This document shows, piece by piece, positions 1 to 8,781 of a stretch of DNA of 64,000 nucleotides; position 1 is the stretch's first letter; each line of letters opens with the position of its first letter. The translations under genes and the position numbers were made by a program. The stretch covers positions 62,001 through 126,000 of the forward strand of contig NZ_JBGJZL010000004.1 in the NCBI RefSeq assembly GCF_042610375.1, in the 5' to 3' direction. This DNA is from CTSoil-075 sp042610375 (GTDB taxonomy: Bacteria; Bacillota; Negativicutes; DSM-13327). The notes under the pieces were generated by a model that was not told the DNA's origin, did not search any database, and saw only the letters and a program-made list of their open reading frames with translations.

Positions 1-2
1 CA

Positions 3-596
3 AAAGTTCCAACAGCACTTGGTGCTCTTTATAAAGTGAACTGGATGAGCGCTGCTGGTACTGCCTTGTTTATTGCAAGTATCGTTACTGCAATGGTACT
101 TGGGGTTGGTCCTAGCCAATTTATCGGTATCTTCTCAAAAACATTCAAACAACTGATTAAACCATTAATTACAATTCCATGCGTACTTGGATTAGCATAC
201 ATCATGAATTTCTCAGGTATGAGTGCAACTCTTGGTCTATTCCTTGCAGGTACAGGTTCCTTGTTCCCATTCTTCTCTCCATTCTTAGGATGGTTAGGTG
301 TATTCTTGACAGGTTCCGATACTTCTGCCAATGCCTTGTTTGGCAATTTACAATCCGTTACTGGACAACAAATTGGTGTTGATCCTATATTAACTGTTGC
401 AGCTAACTCTTCAGGTGGTGTTTGTGGTAAAATGATCTCCCCACAAAGTATTGCTGTAGCAACTGCGGCTTCTGGACTTGTTGGTAAAGAAGGAGATTTG
501 TTCAACTTCACAGTTAAGCATTCACTTGTATTAGCTGTTATTGTTGGGGTTATGACCTATGTACAAGCTTATTATTTGACTTGGATGATTCCGTAA
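3..596 (+). CDS. lctP: L-lactate permease (LctP family), C-terminal part
   Basis: The 5' part lies outside the window; the reading frame is open from base 3. The visible 197 residues are almost wholly hydrophobic and carry LctP-family features: a Gly-rich stretch with the segment FLTGSDTSANALFGNLQ, then AANSSGGVCGKMISPQSIAV, and a final membrane helix before the stop. LctP proteins import L-lactate (or glycolate) with protons across the inner membrane. The next gene downstream is an FCD-type GntR regulator of the kind that controls lactate genes, which supports the assignment. The family is clear; the exact substrate is inferred. Confidence 0.9.
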   Translation, partial: KVPTALGALYKVNWMSAAGTALFIASIVTAMVLGVGPSQFIGIFSKTFKQLIKPLITIPCVLGLAYIMNFSGMSATLGLFLAGTGSLFPFFSPFLGWLGVFLTGSDTSANALFGNLQSVTGQQIGVDPILTVAANSSGGVCGKMISPQSIAVATAASGLVGKEGDLFNFTVKHSLVLAVIVGVMTYVQAYYLTWMIP

Positions 597-635
597 CAAA
601 TAATAAAGGTAGTTTGATAATTTGTAAAGGTTATC

Positions 636-670
636 GGGGGTGGGGAATTTTATCCCTGCCCTCTATCTTT
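636..670 (+). terminator. possible terminator after lctP
   Basis: A G-rich arm (gggggtgggga) is followed by a matching C-rich arm (tccctgccct) with a short loop. The T-tract after it is poor, so this may be a weak terminator or only a stem-loop. Confidence 0.35.
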
Positions 671-713
671 ATAAAGGCAAAGACAAAGAACGGTATATCG
701 AGAGTGCATAATA

Positions 714-734
714 TAGTCTGTATCATATAGACTA
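714..734 (+). promoter_or_regulatory. inverted repeat upstream of the FCD regulator
   Basis: TAGTCT and AGACTA form an inverted repeat separated by nine bases, about 110 bases before the regulator start. It could be an operator, possibly autoregulatory; this is inference. Confidence 0.3.
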
Positions 735-845
735 GTTGAGGAAGATAGTTTATTATAGAACAATGTAACGACTGCGTTGCTGTACTCAATATGTATAGTT
801 GAAAAAATATAGATCTTTGCAACTACTGAAAATACGGAGGAATTC

Positions 846-1628
846 ATGTTTAAGCCAGTTAAAATTAAGAAAATTTATGAAGAAGTCATTGAACAGGTAA
901 AAAAGTTGATTATCGATGGGAAATTACAACCCGGTGATAAACTGCTGTCTGAACGTGAATTGGCTGAAAAATTGGGTGTAAGCCGAGCTTCGATACGTGA
1001 AGCATTTAGTGCTTTAGAGATGATGGGGATTCTTACAATTCGACCTGGCGAAGGAAGTTTTGTTCGTCAAGTATCCTATGAAGGAATGTTTGAGCCATTA
1101 TCTTTTTTATTGCAAGTTGATATTGATAATGTGATGCAACTTCTCGAAGTGAGAAAAATTTTAGAAGTGGAAATTGCTACCCTTGCAGCGACGAGAGCTA
1201 CGCCAGAAGATATTGAACTGATACGACATGCTTTAAATAATATGGTTGATGAAGTAAATGTGGGTGAAATTGGTGATATTGCCGATGCGGAGTTTCATTT
1301 TGCTGTCGTAAAGGCTGCTCATAATCCTATATTAATGACTTTGATTAACACGATTTCGGAATTGATGGCAAATACCGTTCGCTTTTCTCGGCGAAAGATC
1401 TTTATGGTAGAAAATATGCCGACCATGTTATATGATTCTCATTGTTTGATTTTTCAAGCGATTGTTAATAAAGAACCCAAGAAGGCTGGGAGTTTAATGT
1501 ATGATCATTTGACAATGGTTGAAAACATTATGCTTCAACTGAAAAGTGGAGGAGTAACAGAGTTAACTAAGCTTGATTCAGTTTCTATGGATAATGAAAT
1601 AAAAATCGATTGTGGCTTTCCATCTTAA
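846..1628 (+). CDS. GntR/FadR-family (FCD) transcriptional regulator, LldR-like
   Basis: A 260-residue protein with an N-terminal winged helix (about residues 8-75: EQVKKLIIDGKLQPGDKLLSE, then ELAEKLGVSRASIREAFSAL) and an alpha-helical FCD ligand domain (about 100-235) with the family's metal/carboxylate-binding Asp/His positions, for example DAEFHFAVVKAAHNP. FCD regulators bind organic acids; members beside lactate permeases (LldR, LutR) respond to lactate. The start has GGAGG five bases upstream. It sits between lctP and cstA, all on the same strand, so it may control either or both. The effector is not readable from the sequence. Confidence 0.85.
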   Translation: MFKPVKIKKIYEEVIEQVKKLIIDGKLQPGDKLLSERELAEKLGVSRASIREAFSALEMMGILTIRPGEGSFVRQVSYEGMFEPLSFLLQVDIDNVMQLLEVRKILEVEIATLAATRATPEDIELIRHALNNMVDEVNVGEIGDIADAEFHFAVVKAAHNPILMTLINTISELMANTVRFSRRKIFMVENMPTMLYDSHCLIFQAIVNKEPKKAGSLMYDHLTMVENIMLQLKSGGVTELTKLDSVSMDNEIKIDCGFPS

Positions 1629-1669
1629 AAGAGCTGGAGAGCTTTTTTACTGGAATAAATTGCTATTTA

Positions 1670-1698
1670 TTGACAATTGAAGTTAACAATGTTACACT
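1670..1698 (+). promoter_or_regulatory. sigma-A type promoter for cstA
   Basis: TTGACA at 1670-1675 and TACACT at 1693-1698 are separated by 17 bases. A GTTAAC palindrome lies in the spacer, a plausible operator position for the upstream FCD regulator. Confidence 0.55.
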
Positions 1699-1812
1699 AT
1701 TAATAAGGGGAAATATTCTTAAAACGAACAAATGTCTGTTAACTGAAAGGAATGTGATGGGTAAAACAAGGAGAAGAAAAAACGGAATTTTCAAAAAAAG
1801 AGGGGGATGATT

Positions 1813-3654
1813 ATGAATTCAGTAATGCTACTCGTTGTAGCTGCATGTGTCTTTTTATTAGCTTATCGTTATTATTCGGCGTTTATTGCGACCAAAGTAT
1901 TGATGTTAGATGATTCGATTGTTACGCCTGCTTACCGTTGTAATGATGGAACTGAGTTTGTACCTACCAATAAATGGGTATTGTTTGGACATCACTTTGC
2001 TGCTATTGCTGGAGCAGGTCCTTTAATTGGACCAGTGCTTGCAGCCCAATATGGTTGGGGACCTGGATTTATGTGGATTTTACTCGGCTCAGTCTTCGCG
2101 GGTGGTGTGCATGATTTTATTATCCTATTTGCTTCTGTACGGCATAGTGGACAATCTTTAGCAACGATTGCTCGTAAAGAAGTCGGTCCGATTACGGGTA
2201 TTACCACATCGTTGGCTATTTTATTTATCATTATTGTAGCTTTAGCAGGGCTTGCTATCGTAGTTGTGAATGCTTTATTTAAAAATCCATGGGGTGTATA
2301 TACTTTATTTATGACCATCCCTATTGCAATTATGATTGGGCTCTATATGTTTAAAATTGTGCCAGGCGCAATTCGGTCAGGTTCAATTGCTGGTTTTTTA
2401 CTCGTTATGGCAGCTGTGTTTACTGGTCATTATATTCCTAATTCTTCATGGGCCGATCTATTTACGTTGACTAAAAACCAACTTGCTATTGCATTGCCTA
2501 TCTATGGATTCTTTGCTGCAGTACTGCCCGTATGGTTGCTGTTAGCACCTCGTGATTATCTTAGTTCTTATATGAAAATTGGTACGATCGGTGCTTTAGC
2601 ATTGGGGATTTTGATTGTTCAACCAACTGTCAATATACCCTTTACTACAACTTTTGTGAATGGCGGAGGACCTATTATTCCCGGACCAGTATGGCCCTAT
2701 GTCTTCATTACGATTGCTTGTGGTGCAATTTCTGGATTTCATTCCTTGATTAGTTCAGGTACGACGCCTAAAATGATTGAACTTGAATCTCAAGCTCGTC
2801 CTATTGCCTATGGCGGTATGCTGACAGAAGGCTTTGTTGCAACAATGGCACTTATTTCCGCAGTTGTACTGATTCCTGGTGATTATTTTGCTATCAATAC
2901 TCCTCCTGCGATTTTTGCTAAATTAAATATGCCGGCAGTTGAGATTCAACATTTATCTGAATTGGTGGGTATGGATGTAGCTGGTCGCCCAGGAGGTGCT
3001 GTGTCTTTAGCTGTTGGTATGGCAAGTATTTTCTCAGGCATTTCTGGTATGGGTCATCTGATGAATTATTGGTATCAGTTTGTCATTATGTTTGAAGCCT
3101 TATTTATTTTGACAACAATCGATGCAGGTACTCGTGTTGCTCGTTATATTTTACAAGATATTATGGGCACCTATTTATACGCTCCTTTCAAAGAAACAAA
3201 TTGGGTATTTGGAAGTTTACTTACTAGTGTTCTTGTTACATTTTGTTGGGGATATCTCCTTTATAGTGGTGATGTCGCAAGTATTTGGCCCCTATTTGGT
3301 GTTGCCAATCAGTTATTAGCTGTAGTAGCGCTAGCTATTGGTACAACAATTATTTTGAAAATTTCTTCTAAAAAATCCTATGCATGGATTACATTTGCTC
3401 CATTGGCATTTTTGTCGGTGACAGTTATGTATGCTGGAGCTTTGAATTTAATGATGTTTTTCAAACGTGGGGATCTACTTGGTAACATTAATGGGAGTGT
3501 TAGTGTTCTGTTGATGATACTCGTTATGGTTACCTTAATTGATTGCGTGCGTAAGTGGCTCGAGTTGTTAAAAACCAATAAGCCTGTTGGTATGAATATT
3601 GAAAAACATGCTAACTGTGTGATTGGGGAGACGAAACCGAATATTCCGAGCTAA
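1813..3654 (+). CDS. cstA: CstA-family carbon starvation carrier
   Basis: A polytopic membrane protein of about 613 residues with roughly 16 hydrophobic segments. It has the CstA hallmarks: an N-terminal segment after VTPAYRCNDGTEFVPTNKWV, then HHFAAIAGAGPLIGPVLAAQ and the FHSLISSGTTPKMI region. The family imports peptides and pyruvate under carbon limitation. The start is placed at the second ATG (1813) because GAGGGGG then stands six bases upstream; an in-frame ATG two codons earlier overlaps the ribosome site. It follows the lactate permease and its regulator, so it probably belongs to the same organic-acid uptake response. The substrate is inferred. Confidence 0.88.
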   Translation: MNSVMLLVVAACVFLLAYRYYSAFIATKVLMLDDSIVTPAYRCNDGTEFVPTNKWVLFGHHFAAIAGAGPLIGPVLAAQYGWGPGFMWILLGSVFAGGVHDFIILFASVRHSGQSLATIARKEVGPITGITTSLAILFIIIVALAGLAIVVVNALFKNPWGVYTLFMTIPIAIMIGLYMFKIVPGAIRSGSIAGFLLVMAAVFTGHYIPNSSWADLFTLTKNQLAIALPIYGFFAAVLPVWLLLAPRDYLSSYMKIGTIGALALGILIVQPTVNIPFTTTFVNGGGPIIPGPVWPYVFITIACGAISGFHSLISSGTTPKMIELESQARPIAYGGMLTEGFVATMALISAVVLIPGDYFAINTPPAIFAKLNMPAVEIQHLSELVGMDVAGRPGGAVSLAVGMASIFSGISGMGHLMNYWYQFVIMFEALFILTTIDAGTRVARYILQDIMGTYLYAPFKETNWVFGSLLTSVLVTFCWGYLLYSGDVASIWPLFGVANQLLAVVALAIGTTIILKISSKKSYAWITFAPLAFLSVTVMYAGALNLMMFFKRGDLLGNINGSVSVLLMILVMVTLIDCVRKWLELLKTNKPVGMNIEKHANCVIGETKPNIPS

Positions 3655-3677
3655 CTCATACAAAGATAAACAACAAT

Positions 3678-3735
3678 GAGGTCAAATTTTACTTAAACGA
3701 TTGAAAAGTTTAGGTAAAATTTGACCTCTCTTTTT
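3678..3735 (+). terminator. intrinsic terminator after cstA
   Basis: A perfect 15-bp stem (3678-3692 with 3714-3728) is followed by tctttttatt. Confidence 0.85.
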
Positions 3736-3788
3736 ATTCTTTCCGTTGTAATGAATCGATGAAAATAGTAGCTTTTTCTGTTTTAGTA

Positions 3789-3817
3789 TTGTAATAAAGC
3801 GAATAGAAGTTTATAAT
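3789..3817 (+). promoter_or_regulatory. sigma-A promoter of the NiaP-like carrier
   Basis: TTGTAA (3789-3794) and TATAAT (3812-3817) are spaced by 17 bases. The ~130-base leader that follows carries an ACAGATGT/ACATCTGT dyad (3830-3837 and 3890-3897), a possible operator or leader stem. Nothing else is seen between 3736 and 3956. Confidence 0.6.
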
Positions 3818-3956
3818 AGTTGTGACAAGACAGATGTATATACAATTGTTGATCGGTGTAAAGAGAGTGTGCAATCGTTTATTTAATGAACATCTGTATA
3901 GAGTTAAGCGGATCTGGTTATGGAATAAAAGTTAAAAGAAAGGGCATGATGTAAAT

Positions 3957-5276
3957 ATGGATATTATTACTCGTTTAGAAAGAATACCTGTAGGGAAATT
4001 TCATTATCGATTATTAATGATTACAGGTTTAGGATGGATGTTTGATGCCATGGATACAGGCATTATTGCTTTTGTATTACCAGTGTTAATCAAAACTTGG
4101 GGATTAACAACAGCTCAAGTTGGTTATATTGGTAGTGTTGGATTAATAGGCATGGCTCTTGGGGCCGTACTTGCTGGCTCGGTTGCAGATCGATTTGGGC
4201 GTAAAAATGTGTTTGCTGCTACGCTGGTCATTTATAGTGTGGCAACTGGATTTTGTGGTTTAGCTTGGAGTTTTGAATCGTTGTTATTCTTTCGTTTCTT
4301 AGTGGGATTTGGTCTAGGAGGGCAATTGCCTGTCGCGGTTACACTTGTGACAGAGTATGCACCACCTGGAGATCGAGGACGTTTTATTGTTCTTCTAGAA
4401 AGTTTTTGGGGAGTCGGATGGCTAATTGCCGCCGTTATCGCTTATCTCATTATTCCACGTTATGGTTGGAACATTGCATTTCTAATTGGTGCCTTACCAG
4501 CATTATATGTATTTAAAATCTGGAAATCTGTACCAGAATCAGTACATTACTTACTAGGAAAAGGGCGAATACAAGAAGCTCATGATATTGTTCAAGAGAT
4601 GGAAAAAAAGGCTGGGTTAGTTCCGGAAAAAACAATGATTGCTCCTCAGGCAGGCAAAAAAACTCAAGTTGCTTTTGCGGATATTTGGGCACCGCAATTC
4701 GTTAAACGAACAATCATGCTTTGGATCTTATGGTTTGGGATTGTTTATTCTTATTATGGAATTTTTACCTGGTTACCGTCCTTGATGGTGGGTCAAGGGT
4801 ATACTGTCATCAAAACCTTTGAATATGTATTGATTATGACGTTAGCTCAATTACCGGGTTATTTTGCAGCTGCCTATTTAGTTGATCGCATTGGACGTAA
4901 GACGACTTTATCAGGATTTTTAGCAGCAAGTGCGATTTGTGCTTACTTTTTTGGTCAGGGTGGCAGTTCGCAAATGGTATTATTATGGGGCAGTCTCATG
5001 TCGTTTTTTAACTTAGGAGCATGGGGCGTTGTATACACATATACTCCTGAATTATATCCGACACGGATACGAGCTCTTGCTTCAGGTTGGGCAGCTGCTA
5101 TAGGACGTGTAGGTGGTATCTTGGCACCGACCATTGTAGGATACATGATCATTGGAAATGATGGATTTAATCATGTCTTTATGATGTTCGCCGCTGTTAT
5201 GCTCGGTGTAGCCGTGATTGTTTGGTTATTTGGTGAAGAGACAAAAGGTAAATCTTTGCAAGAGATAAGTGGGTAA
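3957..5276 (+). CDS. MFS transporter, NiaP-like
   Basis: A 439-residue major facilitator with 12 predicted membrane segments and the inter-helix motif GSVADRFGRKN between helices 2 and 3. Several stretches match the Bacillus niacin permease NiaP family: GLGWMFDAMDTGI at the start, FGLGGQLPVAVTLVTE, VLLESFWGVGWL, and SFFNLGAWGVVYTYTPELYP near helix 10. NiaP homologues import nicotinate/nicotinamide or aromatic acids. The gene is monocistronic, with its own promoter and a terminator-like hairpin on its 3' side. The MFS assignment is certain; niacin as substrate is only likely. Confidence 0.8.
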   Translation: MDIITRLERIPVGKFHYRLLMITGLGWMFDAMDTGIIAFVLPVLIKTWGLTTAQVGYIGSVGLIGMALGAVLAGSVADRFGRKNVFAATLVIYSVATGFCGLAWSFESLLFFRFLVGFGLGGQLPVAVTLVTEYAPPGDRGRFIVLLESFWGVGWLIAAVIAYLIIPRYGWNIAFLIGALPALYVFKIWKSVPESVHYLLGKGRIQEAHDIVQEMEKKAGLVPEKTMIAPQAGKKTQVAFADIWAPQFVKRTIMLWILWFGIVYSYYGIFTWLPSLMVGQGYTVIKTFEYVLIMTLAQLPGYFAAAYLVDRIGRKTTLSGFLAASAICAYFFGQGGSSQMVLLWGSLMSFFNLGAWGVVYTYTPELYPTRIRALASGWAAAIGRVGGILAPTIVGYMIIGNDGFNHVFMMFAAVMLGVAVIVWLFGEETKGKSLQEISG

Positions 5277-5325
5277 ATAAATCATTAAAAGGGTTTTCAT
5301 TTCTAGGAAGTAGTTATATATAGTA

Positions 5326-5362
5326 ACAAAGGACTCTACAAGACTGTAGGGTCCTTTGTTTG
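5326..5362 (+). terminator. terminator after the MFS gene
   Basis: A 15-bp stem with one wobble (5326-5340 with 5345-5359) and a four-base loop is followed by a modest T-rich tract. Confidence 0.65.
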
Positions 5363-5474
5363 TTATTGCTGAAAGAAAAATTTGTTGAATGATCATAAGT
5401 TTTTTTAAATATAACATAAGAAGTAGCGATTGCATATGATGTAAAAAGTAATTGAAAAAAATTTGGAGGATTTA

Positions 5475-6971
5475 ATGAAAAATATTGAGATTTCATTGGC
5501 TGCTCCCCTTGAGTATGCTAAGCGGTTATCCCCAAAAATAAACAATGAATCGAAGACATATGGATGCCGTACTAAGTTCATGCGAGATCGAGATCGTATT
5601 CTTTTTTCTCAAGCCTTTAGAAAGTCTAGCGGCAAAACTCAGATTTTTCCAGCTAATTATGGGGATACTACACGAACGAGACTCACCCATACTTTAGAAG
5701 TGGCTCAGTTTGCTCGAACGATTGCTAAAATACTTAATCTTGATGTTGATTTGACTGAAGCTATTGCCTTAGGACATGATCTAGGTCATACCCCCTTTGG
5801 GCATGTTGGTGAACGAACACTCAACTTGATCATGAACGGATGTGATATTCTAAATGTTTTAGATGAAAAATGTCCTATTCTGAGGGAAGGGGAAAGAGGC
5901 TTTAAACACAATTTGCAAAGTGTTCGGGTTTTAACACATTTAGAGCAGCCTTTTAAGCGATATCCAGGTTTAGATCTTACAAACTTTACTCTGTGGGGGA
6001 TTCGGCAGCATACAAAATTGGAGTGGAAGAGTTGTATATATAAAGAAACAATTAAAGATCATAGGGGGAATTTTAATTGCTTGAGAAGTTTTCCTCCGAT
6101 TAACTGCCCAAAGAACCAATTGGAAGTTGATTTTTATAAGCAATACGACAAATACCTGAAACTTGAAAATAGTGATAAACCTAGTTGGTCATTTGAGGCC
6201 TATGTCGTAAAACAATGTGATGAAATTGCCCAAAGACATCATGACCTAGAGGATGCTTTATGCGCTGATTTGATAACGGATGGACAAATCATTCAAGAAT
6301 TTGAAAGATATTTAGGAGATTGGATTGATAATGAGGTTGATCGAGATAATTTTGCTAAGTTAAAAATGAATAAAGGAAAGAAAGACTTCCCTAAGCATCT
6401 TTCTAGTTTTGTCGTAACGTTTTATCTTCAACAATTACTTAGTTATAGTTTCGATAGTCTAAGGGTTTTTATAAAACAAAATGCCATCCATAACGAGGGA
6501 TGGCCTAAACTCTATCAGAATATCAATCTAGAAGACGTAGAAAAAATGATTGCTTTTTCTGAGGATTTTACTAAAGCAGACCATAGCTTTCAACAAGAAT
6601 TTTTGAAAGATGTAGTTATGAATTCCTATAGGGTACAACGAATGGATGGGCACGGGAGTTATATTATAAAAAAATTATTTAAAGCATATTTGGATAACCC
6701 TGAACAATTACCTGATGAAGTAATTTATCAATTATATAAAATATATGATTTCGAGTATGTGGACAGCGTATGGAATCGGTATAATGCTGGAGATGATACA
6801 ATGGAAGATGACAAAATTATTGCAATCATAGTTGGGCAGCTAAGAAATAACTTAGTGCAAGACAGACATAAATTCGATTTTCGAGCTCGCCTATCAAGAG
6901 TTATCTGTGATTATATATCAGGCATGACAGATGCGCATGCTGTAAAGGATTATGAAGATCTTTACGAATAG
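5475..6971 (+). CDS. dgt: deoxyguanosine triphosphate triphosphohydrolase (HD domain)
   Basis: A 498-residue HD-superfamily phosphohydrolase. The metal ligands are visible as the His in TRLTHTLEVAQF (about residue 70), the HD pair in AIALGHDLGHTPFGHVGE (about 99-116) and a later Asp. Length and the RDRDRILFSQAFRKSSGKTQ N-terminus match the long dGTPase group, which releases tripolyphosphate from dGTP. GGAGG sits five bases before the ATG at 5475; a TTG four codons earlier is less likely. The gene stands alone. Confidence 0.88.
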   Translation: MKNIEISLAAPLEYAKRLSPKINNESKTYGCRTKFMRDRDRILFSQAFRKSSGKTQIFPANYGDTTRTRLTHTLEVAQFARTIAKILNLDVDLTEAIALGHDLGHTPFGHVGERTLNLIMNGCDILNVLDEKCPILREGERGFKHNLQSVRVLTHLEQPFKRYPGLDLTNFTLWGIRQHTKLEWKSCIYKETIKDHRGNFNCLRSFPPINCPKNQLEVDFYKQYDKYLKLENSDKPSWSFEAYVVKQCDEIAQRHHDLEDALCADLITDGQIIQEFERYLGDWIDNEVDRDNFAKLKMNKGKKDFPKHLSSFVVTFYLQQLLSYSFDSLRVFIKQNAIHNEGWPKLYQNINLEDVEKMIAFSEDFTKADHSFQQEFLKDVVMNSYRVQRMDGHGSYIIKKLFKAYLDNPEQLPDEVIYQLYKIYDFEYVDSVWNRYNAGDDTMEDDKIIAIIVGQLRNNLVQDRHKFDFRARLSRVICDYISGMTDAHAVKDYEDLYE

Positions 6972-7125
6972 AATAGGTTCATAGCTTCATTAGTAAGGTG
7001 GAAAATAATGGTTTATTGATGGTGAATAATAACTTTATTGTAAAAAAATGAATGGGAAATATCTGATTTTTAAGCGTTTTTATTGACATATAATACCTAG
7101 TGAGATAAAATTATAAGAGTAGATT

Positions 7126-7201
7126 GCCGGTATAGCTCAGTTGGTAGAGCAACTCATTCGTAATGAGTAGGTCTGCAGTTCGAATCTGCATATCGGCTCC
7201 A
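7126..7201 (+). tRNA. tRNA-Thr (anticodon CGT)
   Basis: A full cloverleaf: acceptor gccggta/tatcggc with G-U allowed, D arm agctcagttggtagagc, anticodon stem actca/tgagt around TTCGTAA (anticodon CGT), T arm with GTTCGAATC, and an encoded CCA. Length 76 bases. Confidence 0.95.
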
Positions 7202-7209
7202 GTGAAATT

Positions 7210-7240
7210 AATGGCTCGCAGACATGTGAGTCATTTTTTT
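7210..7240 (+). terminator. terminator after tRNA-Thr
   Basis: A 10-bp stem with two wobbles (7210-7219 with 7226-7235) runs into seven Ts. Confidence 0.8.
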
Positions 7241-7301
7241 ATTGTAAAATATTATGGTGAATTGGGTATATTAAATGTAGGATTAGATAAGGAGGCACTA
7301 T

Positions 7302-7508
7302 ATGAATAACGAACATATCGGTGAATGGACAGAGTTGAATAAATTCGTCAAAAAACTATCCGACGAAGACCGGCAAAAATTATACCAAGAATTGAAACGT
7401 TCTGGTTCAGTTGAGAATCCCATTAAATATATCGAGACACATCTTAAGGGCGGTATAGAAGATGCTATGGAAGACGAAAATAATGATACAATAAGTCCAT
7501 CTGAATAA
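7302..7508 (+). CDS. small hypothetical protein
   Basis: A 68-residue, highly charged, soluble protein (WTELNKFVKKLSDEDRQK near the N-terminus, acidic C-terminus EDENNDTISPSE). AAGGAGG stands at a good distance before the ATG and a strong double-hairpin terminator follows, so it is probably a real monocistronic gene. No family is recognised and no function is proposed. Confidence 0.65.
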   Translation: MNNEHIGEWTELNKFVKKLSDEDRQKLYQELKRSGSVENPIKYIETHLKGGIEDAMEDENNDTISPSE

Positions 7509-7555
7509 AATACGAATAGCTGATGGAAGTGAAAAAATGTAACTTTAGGAGTTGT

Positions 7556-7630
7556 CGCACTAAGAAATTAGTGCGAGAGCCCTATTGGCTTTTGATGCAA
7601 CACCAAAAGCCAATAGGGCTCTATTTTTTA
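7556..7630 (+). terminator. double-hairpin terminator
   Basis: A 7-bp hairpin (7556-7575) abuts a perfect 19-bp stem (7576-7594 with 7604-7622, 9-base loop) followed by attttttata. The stem is unusually long. Confidence 0.85.
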
Positions 7631-8072
7631 TATACGGGAAGGTAAAAATGAGTGGAACTGAGATTTTAAAAGATGACGGAACATGCCAACCAGATGCAAG
7701 AGTAGAATAAATTATTCCGTGAAATTCTCGATCCTTGTCCATAAAACCGTAAAGAAAATAAATCAAGTTGGTAAGTGATTGCCAATTTTAAAGCCTGTCA
7801 GTCTTTAATAAAATTTGTTTTGGATTAAAATAATTATTGAATAATAACAATTGTTAAATTATAATATAAGTGTCATAAGTCCAAACCCTTTATAAAAATA
7901 CCTTTTGTACTACTCGGTCCCGCTAATATTTTCAAGGGACGGTACGGGAGAAAGCCATTATCGAGCGTGATTGCTTGGTAGTGATTTTTTTCTATTTACA
8001 AAATCGAACATATGTTTTATAATAATGGTAAATATATGAAGTAGATAAACGTGAATGGGAGAGTAATTCGCA
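7631..8072 (+). other. intergenic region, no confident gene
   Basis: About 440 AT-rich bases. At 7915-7950 a GC-richer patch can fold (ggtccc with gggacg, and tcccg with cggga), which could be a small structured leader or a relic. No convincing ORF, repeat or known riboswitch is seen. Confidence 0.4.
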
Positions 8073-8465
8073 ATGAGAAACTTTGATGATATTATAAATG
8101 ACGGTGTTATTAGATGGACTGAAAGAGAAAAAGAATCTCTCTATCCAACAGGTCACGTTCCTGATGATGAAAATGGAGTTTTTAAATTAGGAAACTTGAT
8201 GGTAATCGTAACTACGGAGCATTTAAAAGGTGAGATTGTAGAGTGTGTTAGCGCTAGTTTGCCGTCTCATATAATGCTCAATTCAGAAGATATTGAGGAT
8301 ATCAAAATAATGTTTTGGGAAACTAATGAATTGAAAGACGTGATCAGAGTAAATGCTTGGCCAAGCATAACTCATTTACATAGAAAACGGATCATTCATA
8401 CAGATGATTGTTCGGAGGTACGCCATGCATCAAACCCGGCAAGCTATTCTGGATTTCATTCGTGA
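8073..8465 (+). CDS. hypothetical protein
   Basis: A 130-residue soluble protein with no recognised domain. A central beta-rich part (FKLGNLMVIVTTEHLKGEIVE) precedes a C-terminus that contains HRKRIIHTDD. The ribosome site is weak (gggagagtaattcgc). Its 3' end overlaps the start of the short LexA-like reading frame at 8425. The region looks like accessory or phage-derived DNA, but this is inference. Confidence 0.45.
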   Translation: MRNFDDIINDGVIRWTEREKESLYPTGHVPDDENGVFKLGNLMVIVTTEHLKGEIVECVSASLPSHIMLNSEDIEDIKIMFWETNELKDVIRVNAWPSITHLHRKRIIHTDDCSEVRHASNPASYSGFHS

Positions 8466-8514
8466 CTACCCTCAGCAGTATGCGCCAACGGTACCGAGAT
8501 TACAGCAGGCATAG
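8425..8514 (+). pseudogene. short remnant resembling the start of a LexA-type winged helix
   Basis: GGAGG six bases before an ATG opens a 29-codon frame ending in TAG. The peptide, with RQAILDFIRDYPQQYAPTV, resembles the first helix of LexA-like repressors (RQxxILDFIRDYxxxxxxxPTV). A full repressor would need about 170 more residues, which are absent, so this is either a truncated gene or a chance small ORF. It overlaps the end of the preceding frame by 41 bases. Confidence 0.35.
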
Positions 8515-8576
8515 GGCTTTGTAGTAGCTCAACGTATAAAAATAGAATAGACAATAATTTGAATAAAAAATAGTTT

Positions 8577-8639
8577 ACTACCGATTGAATGTTCTGGGTG
8601 ATATAGGTCATCTAGACTTTTTAATCGGTAGTTTTTTAT
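8577..8639 (+). terminator. intrinsic terminator
   Basis: A 10-bp stem (8577-8586 with 8623-8632) with a large loop is followed by gttttttatg. Confidence 0.6.
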
Positions 8640-8781
8640 GCAATTGAATAGAAAATAAAGAATCTAATTGTGATAAAGATGTAAAAAAATTACAGAGGTA
8701 CAACTAATGAAGAAAAAGCATATTGTAATAAAAATGGTGAGTTAAAAAAGAATAAAGATATGGATTGGAGGTGGTTATAAA

